Assembly (NCBI GenBank): GCA_938009235.1
Contig: CALLIK010000002.1
Location: forward strand, 1-64,000
Length of the DNA: 64,000 nt
Reading direction: 5' to 3'
From: an uncultured Caulobacterales bacterium
GTDB lineage: Bacteria > Pseudomonadota > Alphaproteobacteria > Caulobacterales > Maricaulaceae
Both the position numbers and the translations under genes were made by a program. Positions within the stretch are counted from its first letter, which is position 1, and each line of letters starts with the position of its first letter. Shown here one piece after another: positions 19,405 through 28,939 of this stretch. The notes beneath the pieces were generated by a model that made no database searches, had not been told where the DNA came from, and saw nothing but the letters and a program-made list of their open reading frames with translations.

Positions 19405-19476
19405 ATGAACGATTCCAGTGGGTTTGCTGGCGAGATCAGCACGTTTCTTCGCGGAAAAGCCATCCCAGACGTCTAA
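19405..19476 (+). CDS. Possible 23-residue small ORF
   Basis: The reading frame MNDSSGFAGEISTFLRGKAI plus three residues has a good ribosome binding site (GAGGAG, eight bases before the ATG). It lies in the 300-base gap between metG and tRNA-Thr. I do not recognise it. It may be a real micro-protein, a leader, or the surviving start of a lost gene. The rest of the gap shows only a short hairpin near 19509. Confidence 0.25.
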   Translation: MNDSSGFAGEISTFLRGKAIPDV

Positions 19477-19559
19477 AGCCAAAAAAAATACAGATTGCTG
19501 TCATAAGCGGCTTGCCACTGCGGCAAACGAACGCTAAACGCCCGCCACACCAGACAAGT

Positions 19560-19635
19560 GCCCCTATAGCTCAGCTGGTAGAGCACCTGATTTGTAATCA
19601 GGGGGTCCGCGGTTCGAGTCCGTGTGGGGGCACCA
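19560..19635 (+). tRNA. tRNA-Thr (anticodon TGT)
   Basis: A full 76-base cloverleaf. The acceptor arms GCCCCTA and TGGGGGC pair with one G-U, followed by A and an encoded CCA. The D arm is AGCTCAGCTGGTAGAGC, the anticodon loop TTTGTAA gives anticodon TGT, and the T arm holds GGTTCGAGTCC. An integrase gene begins about 120 bases downstream, so its 3' end is probably the attachment site of the mobile element to the right. Confidence 0.97.
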
Positions 19636-19757
19636 TTTTCCGACATCACGAACCGGATATGTTGTTGAAATCATTAGGTTTTAACTCAACTGACCTTACC
19701 TAACCTCTGATTTCCTCAACTTGTGTGACACAACACGTGACACATCATGTGATACAA

Positions 19758-21092
19758 ATGCCAATTATGAAACGGCTCAATCAGTACCTACTTTGCCGTG
19801 GGGGCTTCTGGAACTACCATCGGCGTGTTCCGAATGCCTACCGCGAACTGGACCCAAGAGGGACCATCCGAACAGCACTCAATACAGACTCCTTACAGAT
19901 TGCGAGAGCACGCCGCGATGCGCTTGCGAGCGCAGATGAGAAACTTTGGCGTGCGCTGCAGTCAGAGCTACCTTCCGCACTCGACGCTTATGAGGCTGCC
20001 CGTGAGCGCGCGATGGCCCTTGGCTTCATCTACATCCCTGCTGAAGAGTTGGCTGCTCAGGCCACAATGGATGAAATCCTAAGCCGGCTAAAGAAGGTCG
20101 AGACCTCCTCTCCTATCGTGACTGTTCAAGCAGATGCTATGCTCGGCCTAGTCGAGCCTACGGCTATAACGATCACAAAAGCCTTCAAAATTTACTGTGA
20201 GAAAATTTGCGCAGTCGACCTCAAAGGGAAATCCGACACTCAAATTAAGAATTGGAAGAAAGTCAAACGACGAGCGGTTAACAATTTTGTTGCTGTCTGC
20301 GGCGATCTTCCAATGAATGAGATCAAGAGAAGCCACGCCAGGCAAGTCTACGATTGGTGGAGCAAACGCGTTAATCCTACGGACGATTCTAAGCCTCTTC
20401 ACGCGAACTCTGGGAACAAGGACTTTACTAACCTCAAGACACTCTTCGAGCGCTTCTGGGCTTATCAGGGGGATGAAACGCGAGAGAACCCGTTCCGCAA
20501 TCTTCGCTTCAAAAATGTAATCTACAAAGATATCCCGTCGTTTGAACCTGATTGGATCAAAAACAAGATCCTAGCGTCGAGCATGTTGGAAGACTTGAAC
20601 ATAGAAGCGCGCTGCCTTGTCTACACAATGGTGGAGACAGGTTGCCGTCCCAGCGAATTGGCAAACCTAAGACCTGAGCACATCATTCTGGATCACGACA
20701 TCCCACACTTGCAAATCCGCCCTCAGGCAAAACGCGAACTCAAATCTAAGTCGGCCAATCGAGACATCCCGCTCTTGGGGGTTTCTCTTCAGGCAATGCA
20801 AGCTTGCCCGAATGGCTTTCCGCGATATCGTGAGAAGAGCAATTCTTTGTCTGCGACGCTAACCAAGGCCTTCAAGGCTCGAGACTTATTTCCGACGGAG
20901 GATCACCGGATCTACTCTCTTCGCCATTCTTTCGAGAAGAGAATGCTGGAGGCAGGATTGGACTATGGGCTGCGGTGCAAACTAATAGGACACTACAACA
21001 ACCGTCCTGACTATGGAGATGGAGGTTCATTAGAATTTAGGCGTGACGAACTGGCTAAGATTATTTTTGATAATATTAACCTTAGCCTCTAG
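19758..21092 (+). CDS. int: Tyrosine-type site-specific integrase
   Basis: About 444 residues. It joins the element to its chromosomal site and excises it. The N-terminal part (LCRGGFWNYHRRVPNAYREL) is the DUF6538-type start of tRNA-targeting integrases, followed by a SAM-like core-binding domain near 140-260. Catalytic residues visible are R in GCRPSELANL, the YSLRHSF box, and GHYNNRP, with a downstream tyrosine likely in the PDYGDGG segment. I chose ATG 19758; in-frame GTGs exist upstream at 19725. Its last four bases overlap the small gene on the other strand. Confidence 0.9.
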   Translation: MPIMKRLNQYLLCRGGFWNYHRRVPNAYRELDPRGTIRTALNTDSLQIARARRDALASADEKLWRALQSELPSALDAYEAARERAMALGFIYIPAEELAAQATMDEILSRLKKVETSSPIVTVQADAMLGLVEPTAITITKAFKIYCEKICAVDLKGKSDTQIKNWKKVKRRAVNNFVAVCGDLPMNEIKRSHARQVYDWWSKRVNPTDDSKPLHANSGNKDFTNLKTLFERFWAYQGDETRENPFRNLRFKNVIYKDIPSFEPDWIKNKILASSMLEDLNIEARCLVYTMVETGCRPSELANLRPEHIILDHDIPHLQIRPQAKRELKSKSANRDIPLLGVSLQAMQACPNGFPRYREKSNSLSATLTKAFKARDLFPTEDHRIYSLRHSFEKRMLEAGLDYGLRCKLIGHYNNRPDYGDGGSLEFRRDELAKIIFDNINLSL

Positions 21093-21292
21093 CGGTAACG
21101 ATCAAGACGTAACTTGCGCCCTCGAAGAGACTCGAGCTCTTTTTCAAGTCGATCAAAGAGTGGCCAAGCTGCCGAGCTATGGTTTTCAATTATCCAGGTC
21201 AGTTTACCTAGCGCTTCGGATATTTCGGCTTCGGGGCCTCGGCTATTGCCAGCCTGGTCTGAGTTCATAGAAGTCATCGGTGTTATATGCAC
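21089..21292 (-). CDS. Small WPLF-motif protein (copy 1)
   Basis: Up to 67 residues; Met9 is another possible start. The C-terminal part, LTWIIENHSSAAWPLFDRLE, lines up with the product of 50419-50652 (LTRIIDLYGMSYWPLFERLE). The shared pattern is LTxII, seven residues, then WPLFxRLExEL. This suggests a helical family linked to the mobile element. The function is unknown. Similar short proteins are common near integrases in alphaproteobacteria, as far as I recall. Confidence 0.65.
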   Translation of the reverse strand: MHITPMTSMNSDQAGNSRGPEAEISEALGKLTWIIENHSSAAWPLFDRLEKELESLRGRKLRLDRYR

Positions 21293-21372
21293 CCAATGCG
21301 AAATCCACCCAATAAGTCCATTTTAGTATTTCACAGCCGTCCAAAGCACACGCTAGTACAAATACAGTTCCA

Positions 21373-24300
21373 CTAAAGATCTTGAAGCATATTAAACAAG
21401 TCTGCGACCCACTTTTTATATGCCATATGTTGCTGGACTCGCCCAAGATACTGCTTGTTCTTACCTGCAAAAATCAAGAGGTCTGTCGAATTATAACCTC
21501 TTCTCAACAAGGTCCCTAAACTCTCGACCAAAGTTGGGTCAAGCTCAGGCTGAGCGCCATAAGGGTCAACAATTTTCACTGCTTGGGATACAATATTTAC
21601 CGCGAAGGATAGACCTCTTGATATTACTTGGCCCGTTAAATTTCTAGCCTTGGGGCAAACCATTTCAGATCTATTTACGGAATCGGGACAACCCGATAAG
21701 AGCTCTTCGATTACGCGAATAGGGACGCCATTGATCCACCCGATCAAACCAGGGGTAATTTCATCGATCGACAAAGCGTTAAAAGGATCATTTTTGCTTT
21801 TCCCACAGATCGCATTAATATCCGGATAGACTTCTTGCAGCAATTCCTGAGACGCAAAGCTGTCAACCTTAAGCCAGTTCAATACCCACTTTATCCAACC
21901 TTCCACGTCTGTCGGCAACAAGTTTCCATCATTCAAAATTTTCTCAACCAGGTTTTTAACCAAGTCTATTGGCACGCCAGATTGCGCTGCTAAAGCAACG
22001 ACCGCTTTATCAGAATCTTCAGTTTTTATCGGTCTCAAAACCGAATTGAACTGAACGACTTTTGCTTCATATTCTAATTGAGAATTAGTCTTTCTCGCAA
22101 TGTAAGCACCAAAAGAGCTCTCCCAACGAGGTTTTGCTATGTCGCCGTCTTTTTGTTCTCCGGTCAAGAAAGGAAGTCTGTTCATAGTATACTGGACATC
22201 GCCATCAAGAATTTGACCGCTCATAACTCGATCCAATACATGGTTGATAGGATCAACTATCTCGATGCATCGATCATCTTCCGGCAAGACCGCTTGAAGG
22301 GTTTGAACCATATCAATACTCAACGCCTTTCCAGATGAGTGTTCAATGATACTATCGTGAATTAACAACACTACTCCATTTGCCACATGACCCGCCCTGC
22401 CTGCTCGACCGGCCGCATTTAAAATCTCGTGTGCCCCCAACTTTTCCCGCCCTTTTCCGTCTGGCATTGCTCTTTTATCGCCTGCCAATATAGCAAGGTC
22501 AGCAGGTAAATTTAAGCCTTGTGCGAGTGTTGGGGTGGCTACAATTACAAATGCTCCGTTGGGTCTCTTGTACATCTTTTCTGACAGCACACGTTCTATG
22601 GGCAACATTGATGCATTGTGAGGAACTGCGACTGCAGGTCCCTCCAGAACAGAGTGTTTTAAATTCCCTAATTCCATTTCAAGGGCATCCCAATACGCTT
22701 TTTCAAATTCAGTAGGATGAACTGTCCAGCCATCTAAGATTTCTGTTATTTTTGCAGCAGTAGATACTGCATGCGCCTTATTATTTACAAAAATTATTGT
22801 TTTAATTCGTTGCTTGGCGGCCGATGCAGCTATGCTTGCAGCAACGACGTTGGCGTTAGGTTTGAGCAGAATTCTATTCCCAGACAACTTGCCGGACAAG
22901 GAAACTGTATTTGATAAAACCTTGGTGAACGAACAATACGCCTCGTTGAGCTCTCGTGCGAGCCAGTTGTGCTGTAGTCCCCAGACTGCATACGGGTGAG
23001 CTCGAAGAAGTTCGGCAGCTTTTTTCCTGAGAGTTGCAGCAGTTTTTTCTTTTTCTTTGTTCAGACTTATCTGTTTTGACAAAGCCATTAGCTTTATTTT
23101 ATCTAATTGTTCTTTTTCATAGTATATTACTCCCCTTGCCTGACGACTTGGTTTCCACAACAACTGTACGAAAACACATTGCCTTTCGGTAAGCTCAGCA
23201 ACCCAGTCACTTAATTCATTGCCGTTTTTAAGCATTGCTGACATGAATAATAGGTCAGCATCGGGTACGATGTTCACAAATGACAATATGCAAAACATTG
23301 CATCAAGTGCTCGCCGTATCTTGCCAGCAGACGGGCTCAACAGATGGCACTCATCAAAAACCAGAAGACCCGCATCCGAAAATGCTTCGGGAGCGAACGA
23401 CAACATGGCCAAACATCGCTCAGGAGTCATTACCTCAATCTCTTTGAGAGATGATTCAGAGATCAGAAGTTGATCAAAATCGTTGGAAACCACAGAGCCA
23501 ACGAGGTCCTCTGGAAACATCTCTTGCAGATCAGAGGTAAGCTGATCTACAAGTGCGTGCGTTGGCGCCAGAAAAATTACTTTCTTTTTTCGTGCTAGCA
23601 CGCCAGCAATTTTCAACGAAGAAACAGTTGTTTTTCCAGCACCCGTAGGAAGCACCATTACTGCCGATTTTCCAGTTTCTTGGAACTCCTTGTCTATTGC
23701 CTCTCGATGGTTGGGCCAAAGAAAGGGAAATTCTTTACTCCTATTCTGTATCCATTTTTTCCAAAAAACTTCATCTGCTCCGCTTGGTGGTTTAACTTGG
23801 GCAAGCGACGCTGAATTAATTCCATCCCAAGTGGATATTAGCAAAGAAGCAAGATGGCGAGGTCCTGCATATACGCCTATTCGGGAAACAGAGTCTTCCA
23901 TCAAGCCATCAACTTCCATTCCAGAAGAAAGGGCTTTGACTTTTTCGAAAAGTTGTTTCGAATTTTCCACTCCTGATGGGACATCAGATTGATATGCTAA
24001 ATCGAGCATCTCCGACGCCAACATTTCAATACCTAATCTTAGAGCTTCAAAGAGGGCTGATGTGGCCCTATCCTCGATGTAAGAACCCTCAACATAAGTA
24101 GGGAAAACTTGCTCAGGTTTTTGGTGTATTTTATAGAGATTCCCACTGGCTAAATCTCTAATGTGACTACACAATTCAATGGCGACATCAGCATGATCAA
24201 GATTTATTTCTTTGGATGCCTCGTATGCATCAGCATACTGCTCCGAAGCCAAAAAAAGCAAACCTGCTGATAACTTGGAATCAACTCGGTCTCGAGAAAG

Positions 24301-24618
24301 TAACGGAGCATTAGATTCAACCGGAGAAGAGACCTTTCTGCGGCTCAGTATTTGGTGAGCAGTAGCAGAAACAAAGGCTGCTGATTTTTTATCGGAACCA
24401 GAATCGCTAACTGAAGCCACTATTTCATACGCATCAGCGATACGTTCTAGAGGCCAATCACCCAATCTCAATGATGGACTAGTGCCGTCACGGTCTTGAA
24501 GCCTTTCAGAAACGAGAGCCGTATATTGGCGTGTTAGTAGTTGCGGGATATCATCTGAATTCAATCCAGGCAGATTAGGTGCCGAACGCAGTATTTGAGA
24601 AGTTTTTGGGTCAAACAT
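21373..24618 (-). CDS. SF2 helicase of a nuclease-helicase defence pair (HamB-like)
   Basis: About 1081 residues. A helical N-terminal region of roughly 310 residues precedes an SF2 helicase: motif I LPTGAGKTT (about 321-329), motif II DECH (about 422-425), motif III SAM, and a C-terminal lobe with TLAQGLNLPADLAI and motif VI NAAGRAGRAG. The motifs resemble the Ski2-like branch. The remaining 350 residues are not recognised. The start was set at ATG 24618, which has GAGGAAG upstream and overlaps the nuclease gene by eight bases. The pair matches the layout of Hachiman (HamA nuclease, HamB helicase), which acts against phage DNA; this is inference from motifs and order. Confidence 0.75.
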   Translation of the reverse strand: MFDPKTSQILRSAPNLPGLNSDDIPQLLTRQYTALVSERLQDRDGTSPSLRLGDWPLERIADAYEIVASVSDSGSDKKSAAFVSATAHQILSRRKVSSPVESNAPLLSRDRVDSKLSAGLLFLASEQYADAYEASKEINLDHADVAIELCSHIRDLASGNLYKIHQKPEQVFPTYVEGSYIEDRATSALFEALRLGIEMLASEMLDLAYQSDVPSGVENSKQLFEKVKALSSGMEVDGLMEDSVSRIGVYAGPRHLASLLISTWDGINSASLAQVKPPSGADEVFWKKWIQNRSKEFPFLWPNHREAIDKEFQETGKSAVMVLPTGAGKTTVSSLKIAGVLARKKKVIFLAPTHALVDQLTSDLQEMFPEDLVGSVVSNDFDQLLISESSLKEIEVMTPERCLAMLSFAPEAFSDAGLLVFDECHLLSPSAGKIRRALDAMFCILSFVNIVPDADLLFMSAMLKNGNELSDWVAELTERQCVFVQLLWKPSRQARGVIYYEKEQLDKIKLMALSKQISLNKEKEKTAATLRKKAAELLRAHPYAVWGLQHNWLARELNEAYCSFTKVLSNTVSLSGKLSGNRILLKPNANVVAASIAASAAKQRIKTIIFVNNKAHAVSTAAKITEILDGWTVHPTEFEKAYWDALEMELGNLKHSVLEGPAVAVPHNASMLPIERVLSEKMYKRPNGAFVIVATPTLAQGLNLPADLAILAGDKRAMPDGKGREKLGAHEILNAAGRAGRAGHVANGVVLLIHDSIIEHSSGKALSIDMVQTLQAVLPEDDRCIEIVDPINHVLDRVMSGQILDGDVQYTMNRLPFLTGEQKDGDIAKPRWESSFGAYIARKTNSQLEYEAKVVQFNSVLRPIKTEDSDKAVVALAAQSGVPIDLVKNLVEKILNDGNLLPTDVEGWIKWVLNWLKVDSFASQELLQEVYPDINAICGKSKNDPFNALSIDEITPGLIGWINGVPIRVIEELLSGCPDSVNRSEMVCPKARNLTGQVISRGLSFAVNIVSQAVKIVDPYGAQPELDPTLVESLGTLLRRGYNSTDLLIFAGKNKQYLGRVQQHMAYKKWVADLFNMLQDL

Positions 24619-25453
24619 TATGACCCACTTCCTCGTCAAAATTTTCTAGGGCTTGAATAACATTCAAAGCGAATTGGTCGAACCATGTTCGCAAGTCACC
24701 ATCTACTATAAAACTAGCGCCTATTTTTTGCTTCTGTCCAATCCCCTTTATATCCTCATAGCGACCGAATAAATTTTTTCTGCTATCTTCGTTATCCATA
24801 TCTGCCATCAAGGCAAATGCTGCTCGATAACGTCGAAGTTTTATATCAAGCACCTTGGAGGCCGCGTTAGTTGCAGATTGAATATCCAATCCGCTTTGCA
24901 CTATTAAGTGAGTAGCCGTCGCTACCAACTCAGCTACTCTCTCATTTGTATGCATTGCCGAAAACCCAGTAATTACGTTATTATCAAAAGTGCTCTTCGG
25001 ATATGCAGTGCATTTATCTTCAAATATTGTCACCTGAGAAATAGCAGGGATTCCCGGCATCATTTCTATCATAAGACCATCTAGACCTTGCGACGTTGCT
25101 TTGAGGTGCGGATCCTTCAACAAGCATCCATTTAGACTTTGTTGATGCGCTGCTATCCAAGAAATGATCTCAAAGATTAATCCGTCACGTTGCCAACGAG
25201 GATACCCCACTCGTGGAACTACTTTCACATCCTGAACAGTTAGTTTTACAATCGCCTCTGCCTTCAATGAGGCATGAGTGAAGAGAGGAACTGCAGACGA
25301 AAGAGAGCCTATGATAGTGCCCGCATAAGATGCTTGGCCTAACAGTACGACTGCGATCAAACGAGACAAATCATCCGAGTTTTCAAGCTCCCATCTTTCG
25401 CCCGTGCTATGCAGGTCAATTGGCACTATTTGAGTGTTAAGCGGCTTGATCAT
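24611..25453 (-). CDS. PD-(D/E)xK nuclease of the defence pair (HamA/DUF1837-like)
   Basis: 280 residues. A PD-(D/E)xK centre is visible: E95 in GLIFEIISW, D125 in QGLDGLMIE, and E145-x-K147 in TIFEDKC. The spacing and the GLDG motif recall DUF1837/HamA of Hachiman, but I cannot run the profile. The helicase follows with an eight-base overlap, so both are made together. About 130 bases upstream, to the conjugation block, hold the likely promoter. Alternatives are other nuclease-helicase pairs such as AbpAB. Confidence 0.65.
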   Translation of the reverse strand: MIKPLNTQIVPIDLHSTGERWELENSDDLSRLIAVVLLGQASYAGTIIGSLSSAVPLFTHASLKAEAIVKLTVQDVKVVPRVGYPRWQRDGLIFEIISWIAAHQQSLNGCLLKDPHLKATSQGLDGLMIEMMPGIPAISQVTIFEDKCTAYPKSTFDNNVITGFSAMHTNERVAELVATATHLIVQSGLDIQSATNAASKVLDIKLRRYRAAFALMADMDNEDSRKNLFGRYEDIKGIGQKQKIGASFIVDGDLRTWFDQFALNVIQALENFDEEVGHNV

Positions 25454-25581
25454 ATGATCAGATCTATCTCGTAATTTAGTGTTTCTAGGCCCAATATATC
25501 GCGCCGATTCTAAAAAATCAGCTTGGTCGACTTCACAAGGTGTAATTGTGATGGCACTAAAAGCAATTATTTTTCTTAAGA

Positions 25582-25839
25582 TCAGTTTCCAGAGACTCTA
25601 TCCACTCTAAAGTTCCTTCGCGCCTTCTTAAACCCACTATCAGACGCCAAAAACCCAGCCAACATAGACGGTACCAAAGCCGCAGGTCCAACCGACCCGT
25701 CATAGCTCTCATTATAAATCCGAGCATAGTCCTCCAGCATCTGATTCAATTCAGGGTCCACCTGAATTGTCATCTTCACAGGCGTTAGATCCGGTAGCTT
25801 CCCAATCCGCAAAGTCGGTTTCAATGTTTCTTTAGCCAT
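25582..25839 (-). CDS. DUF2274 protein of the conjugation operon
   Basis: 85 residues. LRIGKLPDLTPVKMTIQVDP and GFKKARR match DUF2274, a short protein regularly encoded after trbI in alpha- and betaproteobacterial conjugative elements. The function is unknown. I took the inner ATG (MAKETLKP) because GGAGG sits seven bases before it; the frame continues five codons further up, into the end of trbI. It is the last gene of the trb operon. Confidence 0.88.
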   Translation of the reverse strand: MAKETLKPTLRIGKLPDLTPVKMTIQVDPELNQMLEDYARIYNESYDGSVGPAALVPSMLAGFLASDSGFKKARRNFRVDRVSGN

Positions 25840-25843
25840 AAGT

Positions 25844-27169
25844 TCAGCCTCCATAAGGTTTCAGGACCAAGTCCTGATTGACAATAACGCGCAGCCGCCA
25901 ACCTGGGCGGACTCGCAAAGTAGGTTTTCGGGAGAGGGCTTGGTTCACGGCGCTTTGACCAGCCTGATTGATCGTGTCCTGACCACCGCCTCGTATGGCT
26001 TCAAGAATTCGATCTTCATCATTCGAACCCAACTCAGACGCGACCGACAGAACGGACGACAACAGCGCCGCCCCAAACAAGCTGCCACGATGACGATCAA
26101 CTTTGTCACGAAGCCCTGTCTCTCCAGACAAGTCGGTCCCAGGCAGGCTATCGATCTCAAGTGACGACCCATCCGGCAAAACCAACCTATTCCAAACAAC
26201 AAGAGCGCGAGACTGACCCGCATCAATCTCGCTGTCATAACGGCCAAGAAGCTTAGTCCCTTGCGGGATCAAAAGATGCTGCCCGGTCGGGGTATCAAAG
26301 ACATTCTCCGTCACCTGACCAATCACCTGCCCAGGCAAATCCGAATTCAAGCCTGTGATAAGGCTCGCAGGAATGATCGTCCCCGCCATAACTTGATAAG
26401 GCGAAACAGGTCGCTGCAAACTATGCGGATTATAGACATCTGAATTGCCAACCGCCGGGGCTTGCGCCTGTATTTGGCCCTGCGCCTGTGGCTCAGCCGT
26501 CGACCTATTCGCACCCACTCCCTGAGCGCCAAACACACCACTCCCAAAAAGCGCAGCAAGCGCCGCCTCTCCTGGCGCTGCTGCATTTAACAGATCATCT
26601 TGGAATCCATTCGAAAGTCTGCCCTGAAGGCCACTTTGATTTCCACCTTGGTTTCCGCGTTGCTCTCCAGCGTGAATGCCGTTCGCATTACCAGCGCCTG
26701 AATCCCCGCCGTCATTCGCAATGAAGAACAGTTTCGAGGTTCTTGGCGAAGATGCGTTTGCGTCCTGGCCTGTCCCTCCCGCATAGCCCTGCGAGAGTGC
26801 GGGGCTGTACCTCGGGGGCGGTTGATATCGGAACGGGTTGTCAGGTGCCGCAGGTTCTACCTTTCCAGTATAATAGCCTGCGCCAATATCACCAGGCAGC
26901 GGCGGTCCTAATCGTGACCGAGTGGGTTTCACGTCATCATACTTCTGAGGGAGCTCATTCAGAACCTCAGGCAGAACTTTCGAATTGGTGTTGTAGATTA
27001 CCTTAGGTGCGTCGCCGGACCGATCAGGCGAGCGGAAAGCAAAGCTAGCTGCAAGTAGGATCGCTAGCGCGGAACTTCCCAGCAAGGCCCCAATCACGCG
27101 GCGGTTAAACCGCTTCACAGATGGTGGCCGTCCTCGGATCTCAAGCGGGGCTGTGTTGGTAGGGCTCAT
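25844..27169 (-). CDS. trbI: TrbI/VirB10 conjugation channel protein
   Basis: 441 residues. VirB10-type subunit that spans from the inner to the outer membrane and forms the core of the type IV secretion channel. A membrane helix lies near residues 27-47 (ALLGSSALAILLAASFAF), then a Pro/Gln/Gly-rich periplasmic linker, then the conserved domain with LIPQGTKLLGRYDS and QSRALVVWNRLVLPDG. It overlaps trbG by four bases. Confidence 0.95.
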   Translation of the reverse strand: MSPTNTAPLEIRGRPPSVKRFNRRVIGALLGSSALAILLAASFAFRSPDRSGDAPKVIYNTNSKVLPEVLNELPQKYDDVKPTRSRLGPPLPGDIGAGYYTGKVEPAAPDNPFRYQPPPRYSPALSQGYAGGTGQDANASSPRTSKLFFIANDGGDSGAGNANGIHAGEQRGNQGGNQSGLQGRLSNGFQDDLLNAAAPGEAALAALFGSGVFGAQGVGANRSTAEPQAQGQIQAQAPAVGNSDVYNPHSLQRPVSPYQVMAGTIIPASLITGLNSDLPGQVIGQVTENVFDTPTGQHLLIPQGTKLLGRYDSEIDAGQSRALVVWNRLVLPDGSSLEIDSLPGTDLSGETGLRDKVDRHRGSLFGAALLSSVLSVASELGSNDEDRILEAIRGGGQDTINQAGQSAVNQALSRKPTLRVRPGWRLRVIVNQDLVLKPYGG

Positions 27170-28194
27170 TGCGCAGTCCTCCCGATTGTCACGACCTGCT
27201 GGTCCTTTTCACCCAAGCGTAATTCAGCGCGGGCGAAGAGACGGTCCACGATATAATAGCGGCCTTTCACACGGTAATTGACGAGCTGCGTGTCGCCCTC
27301 ATTACCAACCACGAAAAGGGGTGGGGCTTCGCCTTGATCCAATCGCGCCGGAAACTGGATGTAGACTTTCCGTCCGTCATCGAACGCCTGATGCGGCCTC
27401 CAATGCGGATCATCGCCCTCAATCTCATATCGAAAATTCAGGTTCTCGACCGAGAGGTTTTGCTGAGCCAAAGGCGGCGTAACCGATTGCCCAGAAACCC
27501 GCGCACCCTCACTTACTCGCTGGGGCCGCGTTTTCGACAAGCTCACCAATTCACTATGGGGGTAACGCCACGACACAGCTGCCATATACGTCTCGCGGTA
27601 CGAGGTGAGTTCAACGTAATAGGTCCGCGCCGATGTCGTAATGATAAGATTAGTATTAAGGCCGCTCTCCACCGGCTTCACAAGAATATGCACTTGTTCA
27701 CTTACGCCTTCACCTGAAAGCGTATCACCCAATATCCAGCGCTCCGTATCACCAGACGACACCGAGATCAGACGCTCGCCTGGCTGAAGCGCAATATCCG
27801 TCACCTGCTCAGGCGCGGTATAGACTTGGTAAAGCGCGCCCTTGGCATAAGGGTAGACTTGGATCGCATTTACATAGGCCCCAGTCTTTGGCCCCACTTT
27901 CGCGCCAGCCTTATTCGCATCGATAATCTCATGCGGCTTTGAGACTAAGCCATCCTCTGCCATCACATAGGCGGCCTCAACAGGTTTCATCTGTCCAGGC
28001 AATGGAACCGCCGTAAAACGTTCCACAATAATGGTCTCTGTTTCAGGCGCGGGCGCGACATCACCCTCCACAACAATAGCCTGCTGCAGAGGTTCGGGAT
28101 CGAGTTTAAAATCATCCTGCATCTTCGTTGAAAGATGCGAGCACCCACTCAAGACAAGAGCGGAGAATGCAAGGGTAAGGTAGAATGTCTTCAT
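27166..28194 (-). CDS. trbG: TrbG/VirB9 conjugation channel protein
   Basis: 342 residues. VirB9-type subunit that lines the outer-membrane ring of the channel. The N-terminus is a lipoprotein signal with lipobox LVLSGC, unusual because VirB7 normally supplies the lipid. The conserved C-terminal part includes NFRYEIEGDDPHWRPHQAF and FVVGNEGDTQLVNYR. The ATG at 28194 overlaps the trbF stop as ATGA; an upstream in-frame start is less likely. Confidence 0.94.
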   Translation of the reverse strand: MKTFYLTLAFSALVLSGCSHLSTKMQDDFKLDPEPLQQAIVVEGDVAPAPETETIIVERFTAVPLPGQMKPVEAAYVMAEDGLVSKPHEIIDANKAGAKVGPKTGAYVNAIQVYPYAKGALYQVYTAPEQVTDIALQPGERLISVSSGDTERWILGDTLSGEGVSEQVHILVKPVESGLNTNLIITTSARTYYVELTSYRETYMAAVSWRYPHSELVSLSKTRPQRVSEGARVSGQSVTPPLAQQNLSVENLNFRYEIEGDDPHWRPHQAFDDGRKVYIQFPARLDQGEAPPLFVVGNEGDTQLVNYRVKGRYYIVDRLFARAELRLGEKDQQVVTIGRTAQ

Positions 28195-28889
28195 GGCGTA
28201 TTTCCCTGAGTGCGGTCGCGGGACCAATTGATGTCGTGGACATAAAGTCCGAGAGGATTGCGTTGGAGCGCGGCTTCATCGCGCGGCGGCTCCGTGATGA
28301 CATTGAGCATCGCGGTATGTGCCGAGACGGCCTGCTTCACGCCGGACCGAAACTCTGTCTCGCGCCAACGAATTTCAAAGCTTGAGTCTGAGGAGCGAAC
28401 AACGCTCTCAATATCAACCGAGACAGACCGCAAGCCGACTTCAGCAAAGGGATCATTACTCGTCGCATAGGCTGACAAGGTTCCAGCGGCCTGACTGGTG
28501 GTGAAGTCATAGGCCTCAAGCCAGTTCTGACGCACGACAATGGGATCTGTTGAGACACCCCGAACCTTGCGAATGAAAGTGGCAAGCTGGAACGCAATCT
28601 GCGCATCCGATGGAATATAATCTTCAACGGTTGGCGATACGCCCCTGACCTCACCTGAAGAGTCAATCTCAACAACGTATGGGATGATCCGGCTCTGCGT
28701 CGCTTGCCATCCAATGATGCCAGTGAGGCTAAAGGCCAGCGCAATTGAGACCAGTGATGTGATCCGCCAATTCTTCGCCTGAACGCGCGCGGATCCAATC
28801 CGCTCGTCCCAGACTTGGGCCGCCTTCTGATATGGGGTAACGGGTTCGGGCGTGCGCCCATAAGCAGCTTGGGATCTTTTCCAAGTCAT
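28191..28889 (-). CDS. trbF: TrbF/VirB8 conjugation protein
   Basis: 232 residues. VirB8-type bitopic protein: a short cytoplasmic N-terminus (YGRTPEPVTPYQKAAQVWDE), one membrane helix near 47-66, and a periplasmic NTF2-like domain beginning IIPYVVEIDSSGEV. It nucleates assembly of the channel. It overlaps trbG by four bases and follows trbL after 50 bases. Confidence 0.94.
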   Translation of the reverse strand: MTWKRSQAAYGRTPEPVTPYQKAAQVWDERIGSARVQAKNWRITSLVSIALAFSLTGIIGWQATQSRIIPYVVEIDSSGEVRGVSPTVEDYIPSDAQIAFQLATFIRKVRGVSTDPIVVRQNWLEAYDFTTSQAAGTLSAYATSNDPFAEVGLRSVSVDIESVVRSSDSSFEIRWRETEFRSGVKQAVSAHTAMLNVITEPPRDEAALQRNPLGLYVHDINWSRDRTQGNTP

Positions 28890-28939
28890 ATGTAATCTCC
28901 TATGATTTAATTTGAAATTCGAGTGAAAAGTTGGAGCGG

